Of a DNA stretch of 41,485 nucleotides, positions 32,076 to 40,313 are shown in pieces. Under the pieces are notes generated by a model, which was given only the letters and a program-made list of their open reading frames with translations, ran no database searches and was not told the DNA's origin. Positions within the stretch are counted from its first letter, which is position 1; every line of letters starts with the position of its first letter. Source of the stretch: an uncultured Candidatus Saccharibacteria bacterium (GTDB lineage Bacteria; Patescibacteriota; Saccharimonadia; Saccharimonadales; Saccharimonadaceae); contig CALHQH010000022.1 in NCBI GenBank assembly GCA_938036625.1, positions 1 through 41,485 on the forward strand, in the 5' to 3' direction. Both the position numbers and the translations under genes were made by a program.

Positions 32076-32513
32076 ATGGCTCACAAAACATTTTCGCAGA
32101 AGCCAGCCGATGTTAGCCGGCGCTGGATTTTGATCGACGCGAGCCAAGCACCACTTGGCCGTACCGCAACAACCATTGCACAGTACTTGGTCGGCAAATA
32201 CAAGCCAACTTACACACCGCACGTCGATGGGGGCGATTACGTTGTCGTCATCAACGCAGCCAAGGCTGTTGTGACTGGCAAGAAAGAGACGGACAAGATC
32301 TACTACCATCACAGTGGTTTCCCCGGCGGGATTAAAGACGCTCAGCTCAAGGAAGTGCGCGAAAACGCACCAGAGCGTATCATTACTGCTGCTGTGAAGG
32401 GCATGTTGCCCAAGAACAAGCTTGCAGCAGACCGCCTAGCTCGTCTCCGCGTCTTTGCTGGCGAAGAGCACGCCCACACCGCACAGCAACCAGAGAAAGT
32501 AGAGGTACAATAA
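32076..32513 (+). CDS. rplM: 50S ribosomal protein L13
   Basis: 145 residues: RRWILIDASQAPLGRTATTIAQYL, HVDGGDYVVVINAAKAVVTGKK, YYHHSGFPGGIK and AVKGMLPKNKL are the standard blocks. An early 50S assembly protein. Expressed with rpsI, whose ATG immediately follows its stop, the usual rplM-rpsI pair fused onto the alpha cluster. Confidence 0.96.
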   Translation: MAHKTFSQKPADVSRRWILIDASQAPLGRTATTIAQYLVGKYKPTYTPHVDGGDYVVVINAAKAVVTGKKETDKIYYHHSGFPGGIKDAQLKEVRENAPERIITAAVKGMLPKNKLAADRLARLRVFAGEEHAHTAQQPEKVEVQ

Positions 32514-32912
32514 ATGGCACAAGCAACATACGATTATGGTCTTGGCCGGCGCAAAAGCGCTACTGCCCGCGCTCGACTGGTCAAAGGTAAGGGAAATGTG
32601 ACGATCAATGGCAAGTCGGCGCTTGACTACCTGTCAGGCAACAAGACATTGCTAGCTGAAGTGACTGACCCACTGGCCTTGGTTGGCAAACAAAAAGAGT
32701 TTGATGTTACCGTCCTGGTGAAGGGTGGTGGCCTCAGCGGTCAAGTTGATGCTATCAAGATGGCGATCGCCAAAGCGATTACCGTTGGTGCACCAGACCT
32801 GCGCGGCACACTCAAGAAGGCTGAATTCTTGCGCCGCGACCCACGCGAAAAAGAGCGCAAAAAATACGGCTTGCGCAGCGCCCGCAAACGCGAGCAATAC
32901 TCGAAGCGTTAA
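32514..32912 (+). CDS. rpsI: 30S ribosomal protein S9
   Basis: 132 residues. YGLGRRKSATARARLVKGKG at the start, GGGLSGQVDAIKMAIAKAI in the centre, and the C-terminal tail KYGLRSARKREQYSKR whose last Lys-Arg reaches the P-site tRNA. It is the last gene of the cluster. Confidence 0.97.
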   Translation: MAQATYDYGLGRRKSATARARLVKGKGNVTINGKSALDYLSGNKTLLAEVTDPLALVGKQKEFDVTVLVKGGGLSGQVDAIKMAIAKAITVGAPDLRGTLKKAEFLRRDPREKERKKYGLRSARKREQYSKR

Positions 32913-32932
32913 GCATTCTTGCCTGCGCCTCA

Positions 32933-32963
32933 CAAATACCCTGTCAATATGGCAGGGTATTTG
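32933..32963 (+). terminator. Terminator of the ribosomal-protein cluster
   Basis: CAAATACCCTG / CAGGGTATTTG, 11 bp perfect, loop TCAATATGG. No long T run follows, but the T-rich end is inside the stem. Confidence 0.82.
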
Positions 32964-33004
32964 CTATAGTAAAATATTACTAAGGGTAGTAAGATAGAGT
33001 GTAG

Positions 33005-33021
33005 CTTCTAGACACTAGAAG
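33005..33021. repeat. Perfect inverted repeat upstream of the hydrolase gene
   Basis: CTTCTAG-ACA-CTAGAAG, overlapped by a second stem ACACT-AGA-AGTGT (33012-33024). The two cannot form together. It lies about 65 bp before the -10 box, so an operator or a remnant terminator are both possible. Confidence 0.4.
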
Positions 33022-33081
33022 TGTTAACAAGCCCCTTATATGCATAATGTCACCATTCTTTTGCGGCCATCCTGCAAAAAA

Positions 33082-33090
33082 TGATACAAT
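33082..33090 (+). promoter_or_regulatory. Extended -10 promoter of the hydrolase gene
   Basis: TG-A-TACAAT, 11 nt before the ATG at 33102. The leader would be only about 5 nt. Confidence 0.65.
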
Positions 33091-33101
33091 ATCACACTAG
33101 T

Positions 33102-33893
33102 ATGTATGACAAACTCCACGAACTATTTGGCCTGGCGTATCCGCTGCACACCCAGGTGTTTGGCGATTGGCACGACATGTCTCGGCCGGTTATTGTCCTT
33201 ATTCACGGTATTGGGGTAAATCATAATATTTGGCAAGATGTGCTGAACCAGCTTGGCGACCAGCCAGTCTTGGCGGTCGATTTGTTGGGTTTTGGTCAAT
33301 CGCGCAAGCCTGCCTGGCCCGATTATACCCTGACTGATCATGCCCGAGCCCTGCGCAAAACGATTCGCCATGCTGCGCCGCTGCGCCAGGTGATCTTGTG
33401 TGGGCATTCGCTTGGTACGCTAGTCGCAATTGAATACACCAAGCTGTTTCCTCGCCGCGTCCAGCAGCTCGTGCTGTGCTCACCACCGATCTATCTACCA
33501 AGCGATATTGCTAAGCGCCCCCTGCGCGAGGCGCTACTCAAGACGATCGGCAAAGGATTTCTTAAGGCAATTAACGCATCACCAAAGCTCATTGGCGCAG
33601 TTAATCAATACAAACGGACGCAAAAGAATTTTCACATCAGCCGCGAAGGGTTTTCGCCATACGCCAAGACGGCGCGCAATAGCATTTTGCTCCAGACCTC
33701 GCTCGATGATGCCTGCGCCCTGCCACCATTACCAATGACTATCCTGTATGGCACACTCGATGCGGTGATGATACCAAAGCATTTCAAGGCAATCCAGCGC
33801 CAGCGTCGCAATGTCGTGATCGAGACGGCCATCACTGGCCACGAGATTCGCAAACGCTATGCCAAGCTCATTGCCAAACACCTCGAACAATAA
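33102..33893 (+). CDS. Alpha/beta-fold hydrolase
   Basis: 263 residues with a full catalytic triad: nucleophile Ser103 in CGHSLGT, Asp220 in YGTLDAVM, and His247 in ITGHEIRK. The oxyanion HGIG motif is at residues 35-38. The cap region (about 130-190) is basic (SPKLIGAVNQYKRTQKN). No signal peptide, so it is cytoplasmic. Esterase, lipase or C-C hydrolase activity all fit; the substrate cannot be read. The start was chosen at 33102, after the promoter, rather than at the ATG inside the -10 box. Confidence 0.85.
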   Translation: MYDKLHELFGLAYPLHTQVFGDWHDMSRPVIVLIHGIGVNHNIWQDVLNQLGDQPVLAVDLLGFGQSRKPAWPDYTLTDHARALRKTIRHAAPLRQVILCGHSLGTLVAIEYTKLFPRRVQQLVLCSPPIYLPSDIAKRPLREALLKTIGKGFLKAINASPKLIGAVNQYKRTQKNFHISREGFSPYAKTARNSILLQTSLDDACALPPLPMTILYGTLDAVMIPKHFKAIQRQRRNVVIETAITGHEIRKRYAKLIAKHLEQ

Positions 33894-33952
33894 GCTCGCT
33901 ATTCCTATATAGTATGATACCGTGCTGCATACTACTACACCTTTCCTGATAT

Positions 33953-33987
33953 AATAAAGCTCCCTTCTATAGCAAGGGAGCTTTATT
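33953..33987. terminator. Bidirectional terminator between hydrolase and GH32 genes
   Basis: AATAAAGCTCCCTT / AAGGGAGCTTTATT, 14 bp perfect, loop CTATAGC. It lies between convergent genes. Confidence 0.92.
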
Positions 33988-34020
33988 GTCTGTTAGAGAA
34001 GAAGTTCTTCTTGTGCTATG

Positions 34021-35667
34021 TTATCGCGTGTTGTTTTGGAAGTCACATAGCGTTGCCAATACGCTATTGTCGGTGCTCGACTCCACCACAACTTGCATAT
34101 TTGGGTCACTTGATAGCTTCATCAGCGAATATATCTGCCCATCTGGCATAGCAATCTCAAGGCTCCCTTTGTCGGCAACGAGATAGACGAAGTAGCGCTG
34201 GCGGTTTTGCCAATTATTATATACAGCATACGCCTTCTCATATTTATTCTTTGCCTCACCAGTGATCTTCGAGCTATTGCGCTTCACTTCGTAGGTGCCA
34301 GTCTCGGTGTTGAGGTCAACGCTCACACGACTATCCTTTTGGTTGATAAAGACCCGTACGTGGCCTTTCGTATTGGCCGTATTGTTCGCAAAGTGGAGAC
34401 TAATCTCTTGCGAGGCTTTGCGATTAACCTTGAGCAATTCTTTGTGGTAGCCATCAGGTGCCGTTTTCGACGTGCGGGCCGATTGCTTTGTGCGGAGACC
34501 GCTGGTGCGGGCATTGTTATTGATCAAGCGCGACCGCACGACATACTTTCCACCCTTTTGGGTCATCGAGAGGGAATGGGTTGAGCTCATCGAGCCGATA
34601 TGCTTCGCTTCCTGGCCATCATCCTTCAGAATCTGTCCCTGTGAGTACTCCCAGTTGCCCATCCAGCCAATACTCTTGACGCGCGTTGGGCTTTCTTGGT
34701 AGTAATTAGCGCCGTAGTAATCCGTTCCGTGGTCAAGCCGCTCTGGTTGCTGCTCGGCGACAAAGTTCCCATTGGCTTCGAGGTGGCCAATCATGTAATA
34801 GCTGCCAGTTGTCGAACCATATTGATAGCCATTAGCCCCAAAGAGTAGCGCGTGCTTGGTAGTCTTTGTTTGTGGATCATAAAAACTCTTAAGGTTAGGG
34901 CACTCAATAAGGCCAAGATCTTTGCCGTCAAGCGTGCTACTGTTGAGCATGGTTGCGCCCTGGTATTCCCACTTTTTTCCGTCAGTACTTGAGTAGATAC
35001 CAACCTTATCACCCTCAGCCAGATACATCATCAGCTTCTTGGTCGATTCATTGTACCAGACGTGTGGGTCGCGGAAGTTCTGCTCTTTCGATTGCGCCTT
35101 CATGACTGGCTGGTTGTGATTATACGGGTGGTAGGTGCGGCCATCATCGAGTGAATATGCGACATATTGGTGTTGGCCAGTCTCAGTATAGCTCGTAAAG
35201 TAGGCAATTATTGCTGTTTTGGGCAGGTCGCGGAAAAATCCATTGCTATTCTGATACACCGAACCCGAGGCAACTGCCGACCAGCCGTTAACAAACTTAG
35301 GAATCGCCACACCAAGATCTTCAAAGTGCTCCCAATCCTTGGTGCGAATATGGTACCACTCAGTGCCATCATTGCTCGATTTATAGTTTTTATTGAGCAG
35401 GTAGTAGAGGTGGTAGTAGTCATCCGTTCCTTTGAAGATCGTCTGGATGTCATTCATGAAGCCTTTTGGCGTATTGTAGTGGTTTGACTGCTGGAATCCA
35501 TCGGTATTGGTGTTGGTAGTAATGTTGGATAGATTGCTATTGCTGGAGTTCTGTGTGGATCGTGCGTGAATATAACTCGACCCCACACTCAGCAGCGTAA
35601 AACCCGCTACCAGTGCAACGAGGGTATATTTAGTGCTGTTTTTCTTCGTTTTGATGGTTTTTAGCAT
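34021..35667 (-). CDS. Secreted GH32 fructanase, levanase-like
   Basis: 548 residues. A signal peptide or anchor (basic start, then YTLVALVAGFTLLSVGSSYI at 14-33) is followed by a Ser/Asn/Thr-rich linker, then a GH32 five-blade propeller. Catalytic residues are Asp73 in GFMNDIQ (nucleophile), Asp200 in NFRDP (transition-state stabiliser) and Glu255 in GLIECPNL (acid/base). A beta-sandwich C-terminal domain follows. The DGTEWYHIRTKDWEHFEDLGVA segment resembles bacterial endolevanases of the LevB type. It would cut levan or inulin outside the cell. SD TGAGGAG precedes the ATG. No fructose transporter is nearby. It may have been acquired from a Gram-positive bacterium. Confidence 0.9.
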   Translation of the reverse strand: MLKTIKTKKNSTKYTLVALVAGFTLLSVGSSYIHARSTQNSSNSNLSNITTNTNTDGFQQSNHYNTPKGFMNDIQTIFKGTDDYYHLYYLLNKNYKSSNDGTEWYHIRTKDWEHFEDLGVAIPKFVNGWSAVASGSVYQNSNGFFRDLPKTAIIAYFTSYTETGQHQYVAYSLDDGRTYHPYNHNQPVMKAQSKEQNFRDPHVWYNESTKKLMMYLAEGDKVGIYSSTDGKKWEYQGATMLNSSTLDGKDLGLIECPNLKSFYDPQTKTTKHALLFGANGYQYGSTTGSYYMIGHLEANGNFVAEQQPERLDHGTDYYGANYYQESPTRVKSIGWMGNWEYSQGQILKDDGQEAKHIGSMSSTHSLSMTQKGGKYVVRSRLINNNARTSGLRTKQSARTSKTAPDGYHKELLKVNRKASQEISLHFANNTANTKGHVRVFINQKDSRVSVDLNTETGTYEVKRNSSKITGEAKNKYEKAYAVYNNWQNRQRYFVYLVADKGSLEIAMPDGQIYSLMKLSSDPNMQVVVESSTDNSVLATLCDFQNNTR

Positions 35668-35777
35668 AGTGCTCCTCAGACTTTTCTTGACATTAGCAAA
35701 TCAATACACAGTACATTATGAGTGTCGTTCGTGTTGTTCTCCCGTCGTCTTTCTTAACTCCTCTCGTCTCGATTGTT

Positions 35778-35841
35778 CGAAACGAATCCTTACTATCTAG
35801 CTAACCAGAAACGCTACTCTATGTCAATAGATATCGTTTCG
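35778..35841. repeat. Inverted repeat upstream of trpS
   Basis: CGAAACGA (35778-35785) and TCGTTTCG (35834-35841) are perfect inverted copies 48 bp apart in the 245-bp intergenic region between the divergent GH32 and trpS genes. They may be operator half-sites or chance. No T-box is seen, and the trpS promoter lies downstream of them. Confidence 0.35.
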
Positions 35842-35877
35842 TATAGTATCCCATATACTGCGTGTTCTGACCTCTTA

Positions 35878-35906
35878 TTCAAACTGGTCACCGAAAATGC
35901 TATACT
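35878..35906 (+). promoter_or_regulatory. trpS promoter, leaderless spacing
   Basis: -35 TTCAAA (35878-35883), 17-bp spacer, -10 TATACT (35901-35906); ATG at 35913 after 6 nt, no Shine-Dalgarno. Confidence 0.7.
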
Positions 35907-35912
35907 ACGTAT

Positions 35913-37055
35913 ATGTCCAAAGAAGTTATCCTCACCGGAATCCGCAGCAACGAAGAGCCAACGCTTGGCAATTATCTTGGCGCATTCGTGCCTATGGTGC
36001 AGCTACAGCAGCACTACGCTGGGCACTACCAGCTCAATATGTTTGTGCCCGACCTCCACAGCTTTACCACACCGATCGACCACACAACACTCTACGAGAA
36101 TACGCTAACCAACCTCAAGTATTTCATTGCAGCAGGGCTCGACATCACTGATGAACATACGTTTCTTTACCGGCAGAGCTTCATCCCAGCACACAGCGAG
36201 CTCACGTGGATTTTGGACTGCTTTACTGGCTTTGGCGAGATGAGCCGAATGACGCAGTTTAAAGAAAAGAGTGGATTATCCGAAGCGCGATCAAGAAAAG
36301 AAGAAATCTTAAATGCTCCAGATGAACTATGGGATGAAGAGGATACAAACTTTGCTTATTATGGTCTAGAGAAGTATCGGTCAATATTTAATAGGCCAGT
36401 CAGTGTCGGGCTCTTTAATTACCCTGTCCTCATGGCAGCTGATATCCTTCTTTACAACGCCCGATGGGTGCCAGTCGGTGAGGATCAGTTCCAGCACTTG
36501 GAGATTACCCGTGATATTGCACTGCGCATGAATCATAAGTTTGGTGAGCTTTTCACTGTGCCAGAGCCGACTGCCAAGCAAACCGCCTTCATCCAGCGCG
36601 ACACCGGTCTACGCATCCGCAGCCTGACGAACCCAGAAAAGAAGATGAGTAAGAGTTCAAACGACCAAAAGTCCAAGATTAACCTTGCTGATACCCCCGC
36701 CCAAGCACGCAAAAAGATCATGGCTGCCACGACAGACTCGCTTGGTGTTATCAACTTCGACTGGCAACGCCAGCCAGGCATTACTAATCTACTTCAACTG
36801 CTTGCAATCTTGACCAACCGCCCGCAAGCTGAGGTGAATGCTGAGTGGGTAGGGCAGACCCAATATGGCCCACTCAAGCGTGCCGTAGCTGAGGCGGTGA
36901 CTACCTTCCTCACTGATTTTCAAACACGGCTCGCGGACATTTCCGACGAGACACTGCTTGCTACTCTCGAGCGCTCCGAACGAGCAATGAATGAGGTCGC
37001 CAACGCCACACTTCTCCGCGTACAAAAGGCGGTTGGCTTGCGGAGTACATCATGA
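35913..37055 (+). CDS. trpS: Tryptophanyl-tRNA synthetase with an internal insertion
   Basis: 380 residues, about 50 longer than the usual bacterial enzyme. The HIGH-type motif is PTLGNYLG (16-23) and the KMSKS loop is KKMSKSS. The tryptophan pocket region, GLFNYPVLMAADILLYNA with VGEDQFQHLE, is intact. Between MTQFKEKSG and VSVGLFNYP lies an extra block of about 40 residues (122-162) rich in Glu, Arg and Tyr. It is encoded by AT-rich DNA with AGA, AGG, ATA and TTA codons that are rare around it. Catalytic function should be kept. Confidence 0.94.
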   Translation: MSKEVILTGIRSNEEPTLGNYLGAFVPMVQLQQHYAGHYQLNMFVPDLHSFTTPIDHTTLYENTLTNLKYFIAAGLDITDEHTFLYRQSFIPAHSELTWILDCFTGFGEMSRMTQFKEKSGLSEARSRKEEILNAPDELWDEEDTNFAYYGLEKYRSIFNRPVSVGLFNYPVLMAADILLYNARWVPVGEDQFQHLEITRDIALRMNHKFGELFTVPEPTAKQTAFIQRDTGLRIRSLTNPEKKMSKSSNDQKSKINLADTPAQARKKIMAATTDSLGVINFDWQRQPGITNLLQLLAILTNRPQAEVNAEWVGQTQYGPLKRAVAEAVTTFLTDFQTRLADISDETLLATLERSERAMNEVANATLLRVQKAVGLRSTS

Positions 37056-37080
37056 GTATAGCGCAAGATGGAGTCATTGT

Positions 37081-38259
37081 ATGAAAATCACATCAAGCGA
37101 CCTTCTGGCTATCTTGCGGCGCTTTAACCAAGCGACTGACGATAATGTACCACGCCATATCGACCAAATCGCCAGCAGCCACCCCCAACCCATCAACCAG
37201 CTGATACGCTTTCGCTTCGACCGCCGACAGTACTTTTTGCTCATCGACGACACAGCGGAGGATCAGGCGTCCTACATCATGCAGCAGATCTTCGCCGCAA
37301 AAAGTGATGCAACAGGGGAAATTCTCCCCAACCCACTCAGTGACATCGCGACCTACGGCCTGCCATTCAAGGGTAAAGATGTCTATCTCTTCCAGCAGCA
37401 GCGCACCACCCAGCGCCTTGATAGCCTGCTTGCAACGCGCCACACTGAGACCAGTCGCTCCACGTGGCAAAAACACATCAAAGCTGGCCACGTCGCTGTC
37501 AATGATAGAGTCATCTGTCAGCCGCGCCAACTCGTGGCAGAGACTGATAGCATCGCCATCAACCTACCTGATGCAACCGACCACAGTGACAAAACCCTCC
37601 CCATCCTCTACATTGACGACGATGTGATTGTTATCAATAAACCAGCTGGTATCCTCACACATAGCAAGGGTGCACTCAATGATGAGTTTACGGTTGCGGA
37701 CTTCTTCCGGCGTTATACCTCTGTGGGGCTGGAGACAAATCGGCCCGGGATTGTCCATCGGCTCGACCGCGACACCAGTGGAGTAATGATTGGTGCACGC
37801 ACACCCGAGGCCTTCCAGCGGCTTAAGAAGCAATTTGCCGAGCGCCACGCCAAGAAGACATATCTAGCGGTCGTGGCAGGGCAACCCCGTCAGCAGCAAG
37901 CCAAGATCGATGTCCCGCTGGGGCGCAACCCGGCCGCGCCAAGCACCTTTCGAGCCGATCCACGCGGCAAATCTGCCCAGACAATCTACAAAATACTCGC
38001 CTCACAGCCTAGTATGAGTCTGCTCGCGCTGCGCCCCCGCACTGGCCGGACACATCAGCTGCGCGTCCATCTGGCCTATATTGGCACGCCGATTGTTGGT
38101 GATCGCGTTTATGGATCAGCAGGGGAGCGTCTCCTTCTGCACGCCTACCAGCTCGAAATCACGACCCGTGCTGGTGTGCGCCAGACCTTTGTTGCACCGC
38201 CGCCGGCAGCCTTTACAGCACTCTTTCCTGAGGGAGCCGATGCCATCGCTCGTTTATAA
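37081..38259 (+). CDS. RluA-family pseudouridine synthase with N-terminal extension
   Basis: 392 residues with the start at 37081; the frame runs into trpS upstream. Residues 1-105 form a domain I do not recognise (FNQATDDNVPRHIDQIASSH, then FRFDRRQYFLLIDD). An S4 RNA-binding domain follows (106-165), then the RluA catalytic domain with VINKPAG (184-190) and HRLDRDTSG, whose Asp229 is the catalytic residue; RTGRTHQLRVHL follows. It modifies uridines in rRNA (RluC/RluD-like). Its end overlaps holB by 20 nt. A typical RluD is about 325 residues, so the extra N-terminal part is unusual. Confidence 0.9.
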   Translation: MKITSSDLLAILRRFNQATDDNVPRHIDQIASSHPQPINQLIRFRFDRRQYFLLIDDTAEDQASYIMQQIFAAKSDATGEILPNPLSDIATYGLPFKGKDVYLFQQQRTTQRLDSLLATRHTETSRSTWQKHIKAGHVAVNDRVICQPRQLVAETDSIAINLPDATDHSDKTLPILYIDDDVIVINKPAGILTHSKGALNDEFTVADFFRRYTSVGLETNRPGIVHRLDRDTSGVMIGARTPEAFQRLKKQFAERHAKKTYLAVVAGQPRQQQAKIDVPLGRNPAAPSTFRADPRGKSAQTIYKILASQPSMSLLALRPRTGRTHQLRVHLAYIGTPIVGDRVYGSAGERLLLHAYQLEITTRAGVRQTFVAPPPAAFTALFPEGADAIARL

Positions 38260-39067
38260 CCCCCGCACCGAGCAGCGTCTTGCCCAGCTAGCGCAGCAGC
38301 CACCACAGTCATTGCTTCTTGTTGGTGCGCCTGGACTTGGGCTTATGACCGCAGCACGGCAGGTTGCAGGCCGCACCGCACTTATCCTCCGGCCTCATAC
38401 CAGCCAAGGCCACGACGACCAGCAACGCGGGACAATTCGCGTTGATGACATCCGCTCGCTTCACACACTTACTCAAGGCAAGGCAACAGCTCGGCAATTT
38501 GTCATTATCGACGACGCCGACCGGATGACACCCGCCGCCCAAAATGCCTTCCTCAAGCTACTCGAAGAGCCACCTCACGCGCTTCATCTCATCCTCACCA
38601 GCCATCAACCCCAACGCTTGCTGGCAACAATTCGCTCACGCGTCCAGACCGTCCGTATTATCCCACCTCAGCCAAACCAAGCGGCCACTCAGCTTGATCA
38701 ACTTGGCATTATTGATCCCACGCGCCGCGCCCAGCTGCAGTTTATTGCTCAGCAGCAGCCTGCGACGATCGTGCGCTTGGTCGCTAATGACGAGGAATTC
38801 CGCACCATTGCTCTGGCAATGACCGATGCACGTCAATATATCACTAGTGCTACCCGCCAACGCATCGTGATTGGGCAGCGCTATAGTCACGATCGAGCTC
38901 GGGCATTGCTCTTGCTTGAGTGCCTGCTACACATTGCATGGCATTCACTCCGGACGCAGCCATCGCAGCAGTTGCTTGCCCAGGCAGAGCGTATCGCACG
39001 TGCACACGAGCGCATTACTGCCAATGCCAGCGTGCGGATTCAGCTGCTGGCATGTGGTATACTATAA
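38240..39067 (+). CDS. holB: DNA polymerase III delta prime subunit, zinc module absent
   Basis: 275 residues. The start at 38240 follows GAGGGAG inside the previous gene. The AAA+ fold is shown by VGAPGLGLMTAA, a P-loop with the Lys replaced by Leu as in non-ATP-binding delta prime, VIIDDADRMTPAAQNAFLKLLEEPP (Walker B and the LLKxLEEPP signature) and the TIRSRV segment. The four-cysteine zinc module usually inserted before the DDIRSL helix is missing: the sequence goes from PHTSQGHDDQQRGT directly into IRVDDIRSL. It helps load the sliding clamp. Low similarity leaves a small chance that it is a DnaX-like paralogue. Confidence 0.88.
   Translation: MPSLVYNPRTEQRLAQLAQQPPQSLLLVGAPGLGLMTAARQVAGRTALILRPHTSQGHDDQQRGTIRVDDIRSLHTLTQGKATARQFVIIDDADRMTPAAQNAFLKLLEEPPHALHLILTSHQPQRLLATIRSRVQTVRIIPPQPNQAATQLDQLGIIDPTRRAQLQFIAQQQPATIVRLVANDEEFRTIALAMTDARQYITSATRQRIVIGQRYSHDRARALLLLECLLHIAWHSLRTQPSQQLLAQAERIARAHERITANASVRIQLLACGIL
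39055..39063 (+). promoter_or_regulatory. Promoter of the TPR gene inside the end of holB
   Basis: TG-G-TATACT (39055-39063) overlaps the last codons of holB. The ATG at 39070 follows the -10 after 6 nt and only 2 nt after the holB stop. The gene can thus be read both from upstream and as a leaderless mRNA. Confidence 0.65.
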
Positions 39068-39069
39068 CT

Positions 39070-39954
39070 ATGTATGGATTATTATTGGTAGCTTGCGCTG
39101 GTGCCTTTGCCTTGTGGCAACAGCAATCAGTTGCCGAGACCACCTCACAATTACCAATGCGCCTCTCGGGCAAGCTTGACCGCCTGTGGGAGGTAGCTCA
39201 GGAATCACTCCGCGATCGACGTTATCTCCGCGCCGAGAAGGCACTGCTCACGATCCTGCGGGTAGATGAGCGTAATGCAACCGCCTATAACCGGCTCGGT
39301 ATTTTATACGCCAAGCAGAAGGCCTTTGATGATGCTATCGAGTGCTTTGAGATCGCTCAGAGTCTGGAGCCAAGTGCGTCAAGCCTACACAACGTTGGCC
39401 TCATCTACTACGAAACCAAGCGCTACGACAAAGCCGCACTCGCCTTTGAGCAAGCGCTGGCCATGGAAGACAAGCTGGCTGCGCGGCATATCGCCTACGC
39501 CAAGGTGCAAGAAAAACTCGGCCACAACAAGAAAATGCTAGAGTCACTCGAGCGCGCTGCCAAGCTAGAGCCTGGTACTCAAACATATCAGCTCCTGGCC
39601 GAAGGCTACGAGCGCGCTGGCGACCACAAGAAAGCGAAACGTATTCGTGCCAAGTTGCAACCCCAGCCTACCTCTGCGCAATCGCCACAGCACTACCGAG
39701 CACAACCAGAACCTCACCAGCAACCTCAGCAACGCATTGCTGTGCCGTCCCAGCAGGTAGAGCAACAGCCTTCAACGGCATATTACCATCCACCGGCTGC
39801 ATTGCCCGCTCCAGCAGTACCAACGTATACCCAAGCACCTCCACAGCCAAATACCGCGTATAGTCGGCAGTCATCCACTGTTCATCCGCCAGCACGAGCC
39901 CCAATGCCTGCTAACCGCATCCAGCGCAGCGCGCCACGCCGCATTACGATGTAG
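39070..39954 (+). CDS. Membrane-anchored TPR protein with Pro/Gln-rich tail
   Basis: 294 residues. An N-terminal hydrophobic segment (GLLLVACAGAFALW, residues 3-16) anchors it. About four tetratricopeptide repeats follow in residues 45-190: RYLRAEKALLTILRVDERNA, AYNRLGILYAKQKAFDDAIE, HNVGLIYYETKRYDKAALAF, and a KLGHNKKMLESLERAAKLEP unit. The last 90 residues are low-complexity Pro/Gln/Ala with basic ends. It is probably a scaffold at the membrane; partner unknown. It follows holB by 2 nt. Confidence 0.8.
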   Translation: MYGLLLVACAGAFALWQQQSVAETTSQLPMRLSGKLDRLWEVAQESLRDRRYLRAEKALLTILRVDERNATAYNRLGILYAKQKAFDDAIECFEIAQSLEPSASSLHNVGLIYYETKRYDKAALAFEQALAMEDKLAARHIAYAKVQEKLGHNKKMLESLERAAKLEPGTQTYQLLAEGYERAGDHKKAKRIRAKLQPQPTSAQSPQHYRAQPEPHQQPQQRIAVPSQQVEQQPSTAYYHPPAALPAPAVPTYTQAPPQPNTAYSRQSSTVHPPARAPMPANRIQRSAPRRITM

Positions 39955-39993
39955 CGTCAGCGGTATAGGGTATGATAAAGGGTAAGTACAATC

Positions 39994-40025
39994 AATAAGA
40001 CAGCAAGTATGTATGCTGCCTTATT
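39994..40025 (+). terminator. Terminator of the TPR gene
   Basis: AATAAG-A-CAGCA with TGCTG-C-CTTATT, loop AGTATGTA, one A/C mismatch. The stretch from here to 40183 holds no gene. Confidence 0.65.
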
Positions 40026-40183
40026 TATATTCTCAGGGCAAGGGGTTCTCGCTGCGTAAGCCTGATATATCACTATACTCACTACACATACACACAATTA
40101 CCACGCTTCCAACATTGTTTTTACAATAGCCAATACAAAGAGTGGAATAAGCTCCTACCAATTTACAGCTACTGCGTAACTGC

Positions 40184-40218
40184 AAAAACAAAAAAGACCT
40201 CCTCCTTAAGAAAGTCTT
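40184..40218 (-). terminator. Terminator downstream of the tRNA-Tyr/tRNA-Thr unit
   Basis: Minus strand AAGAC / GTCTT stem (40214-40218 with 40194-40198) with a 15-base loop, followed on that strand by a TTTTTTGTTTTT tract. Confidence 0.65.
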
Positions 40219-40231
40219 CGCTATATATGTG

Positions 40232-40308
40232 TGGAGCCGCTTTACGGATTCGAACCGTAGACCTACTGTTTACAAAACAGTTGCTCTGACCAGCTGAGCT
40301 AAAGCGGC
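40232..40308 (-). tRNA. tRNA-Thr (anticodon TGT), CCA encoded
   Basis: 77 nt on the minus strand. Acceptor GCCGCTT/AAGCGGC, anticodon stem ACTGT/ACAGT with loop TTTGTAA (anticodon TGT), T-loop TTCGAAT, discriminator U73 and encoded CCA. It lies 5 nt from tRNA-Tyr on the same strand, so both come from one transcript. Confidence 0.95.
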
Positions 40309-40313
40309 AGGGA

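Noticed and set aside
35668..35912. T-box or trp leader for trpS
   Set aside because: No T-box sequence or specifier stem was seen, and the -10 box at 35901-35906 puts the transcript start at the ATG, leaving no room for a leader.
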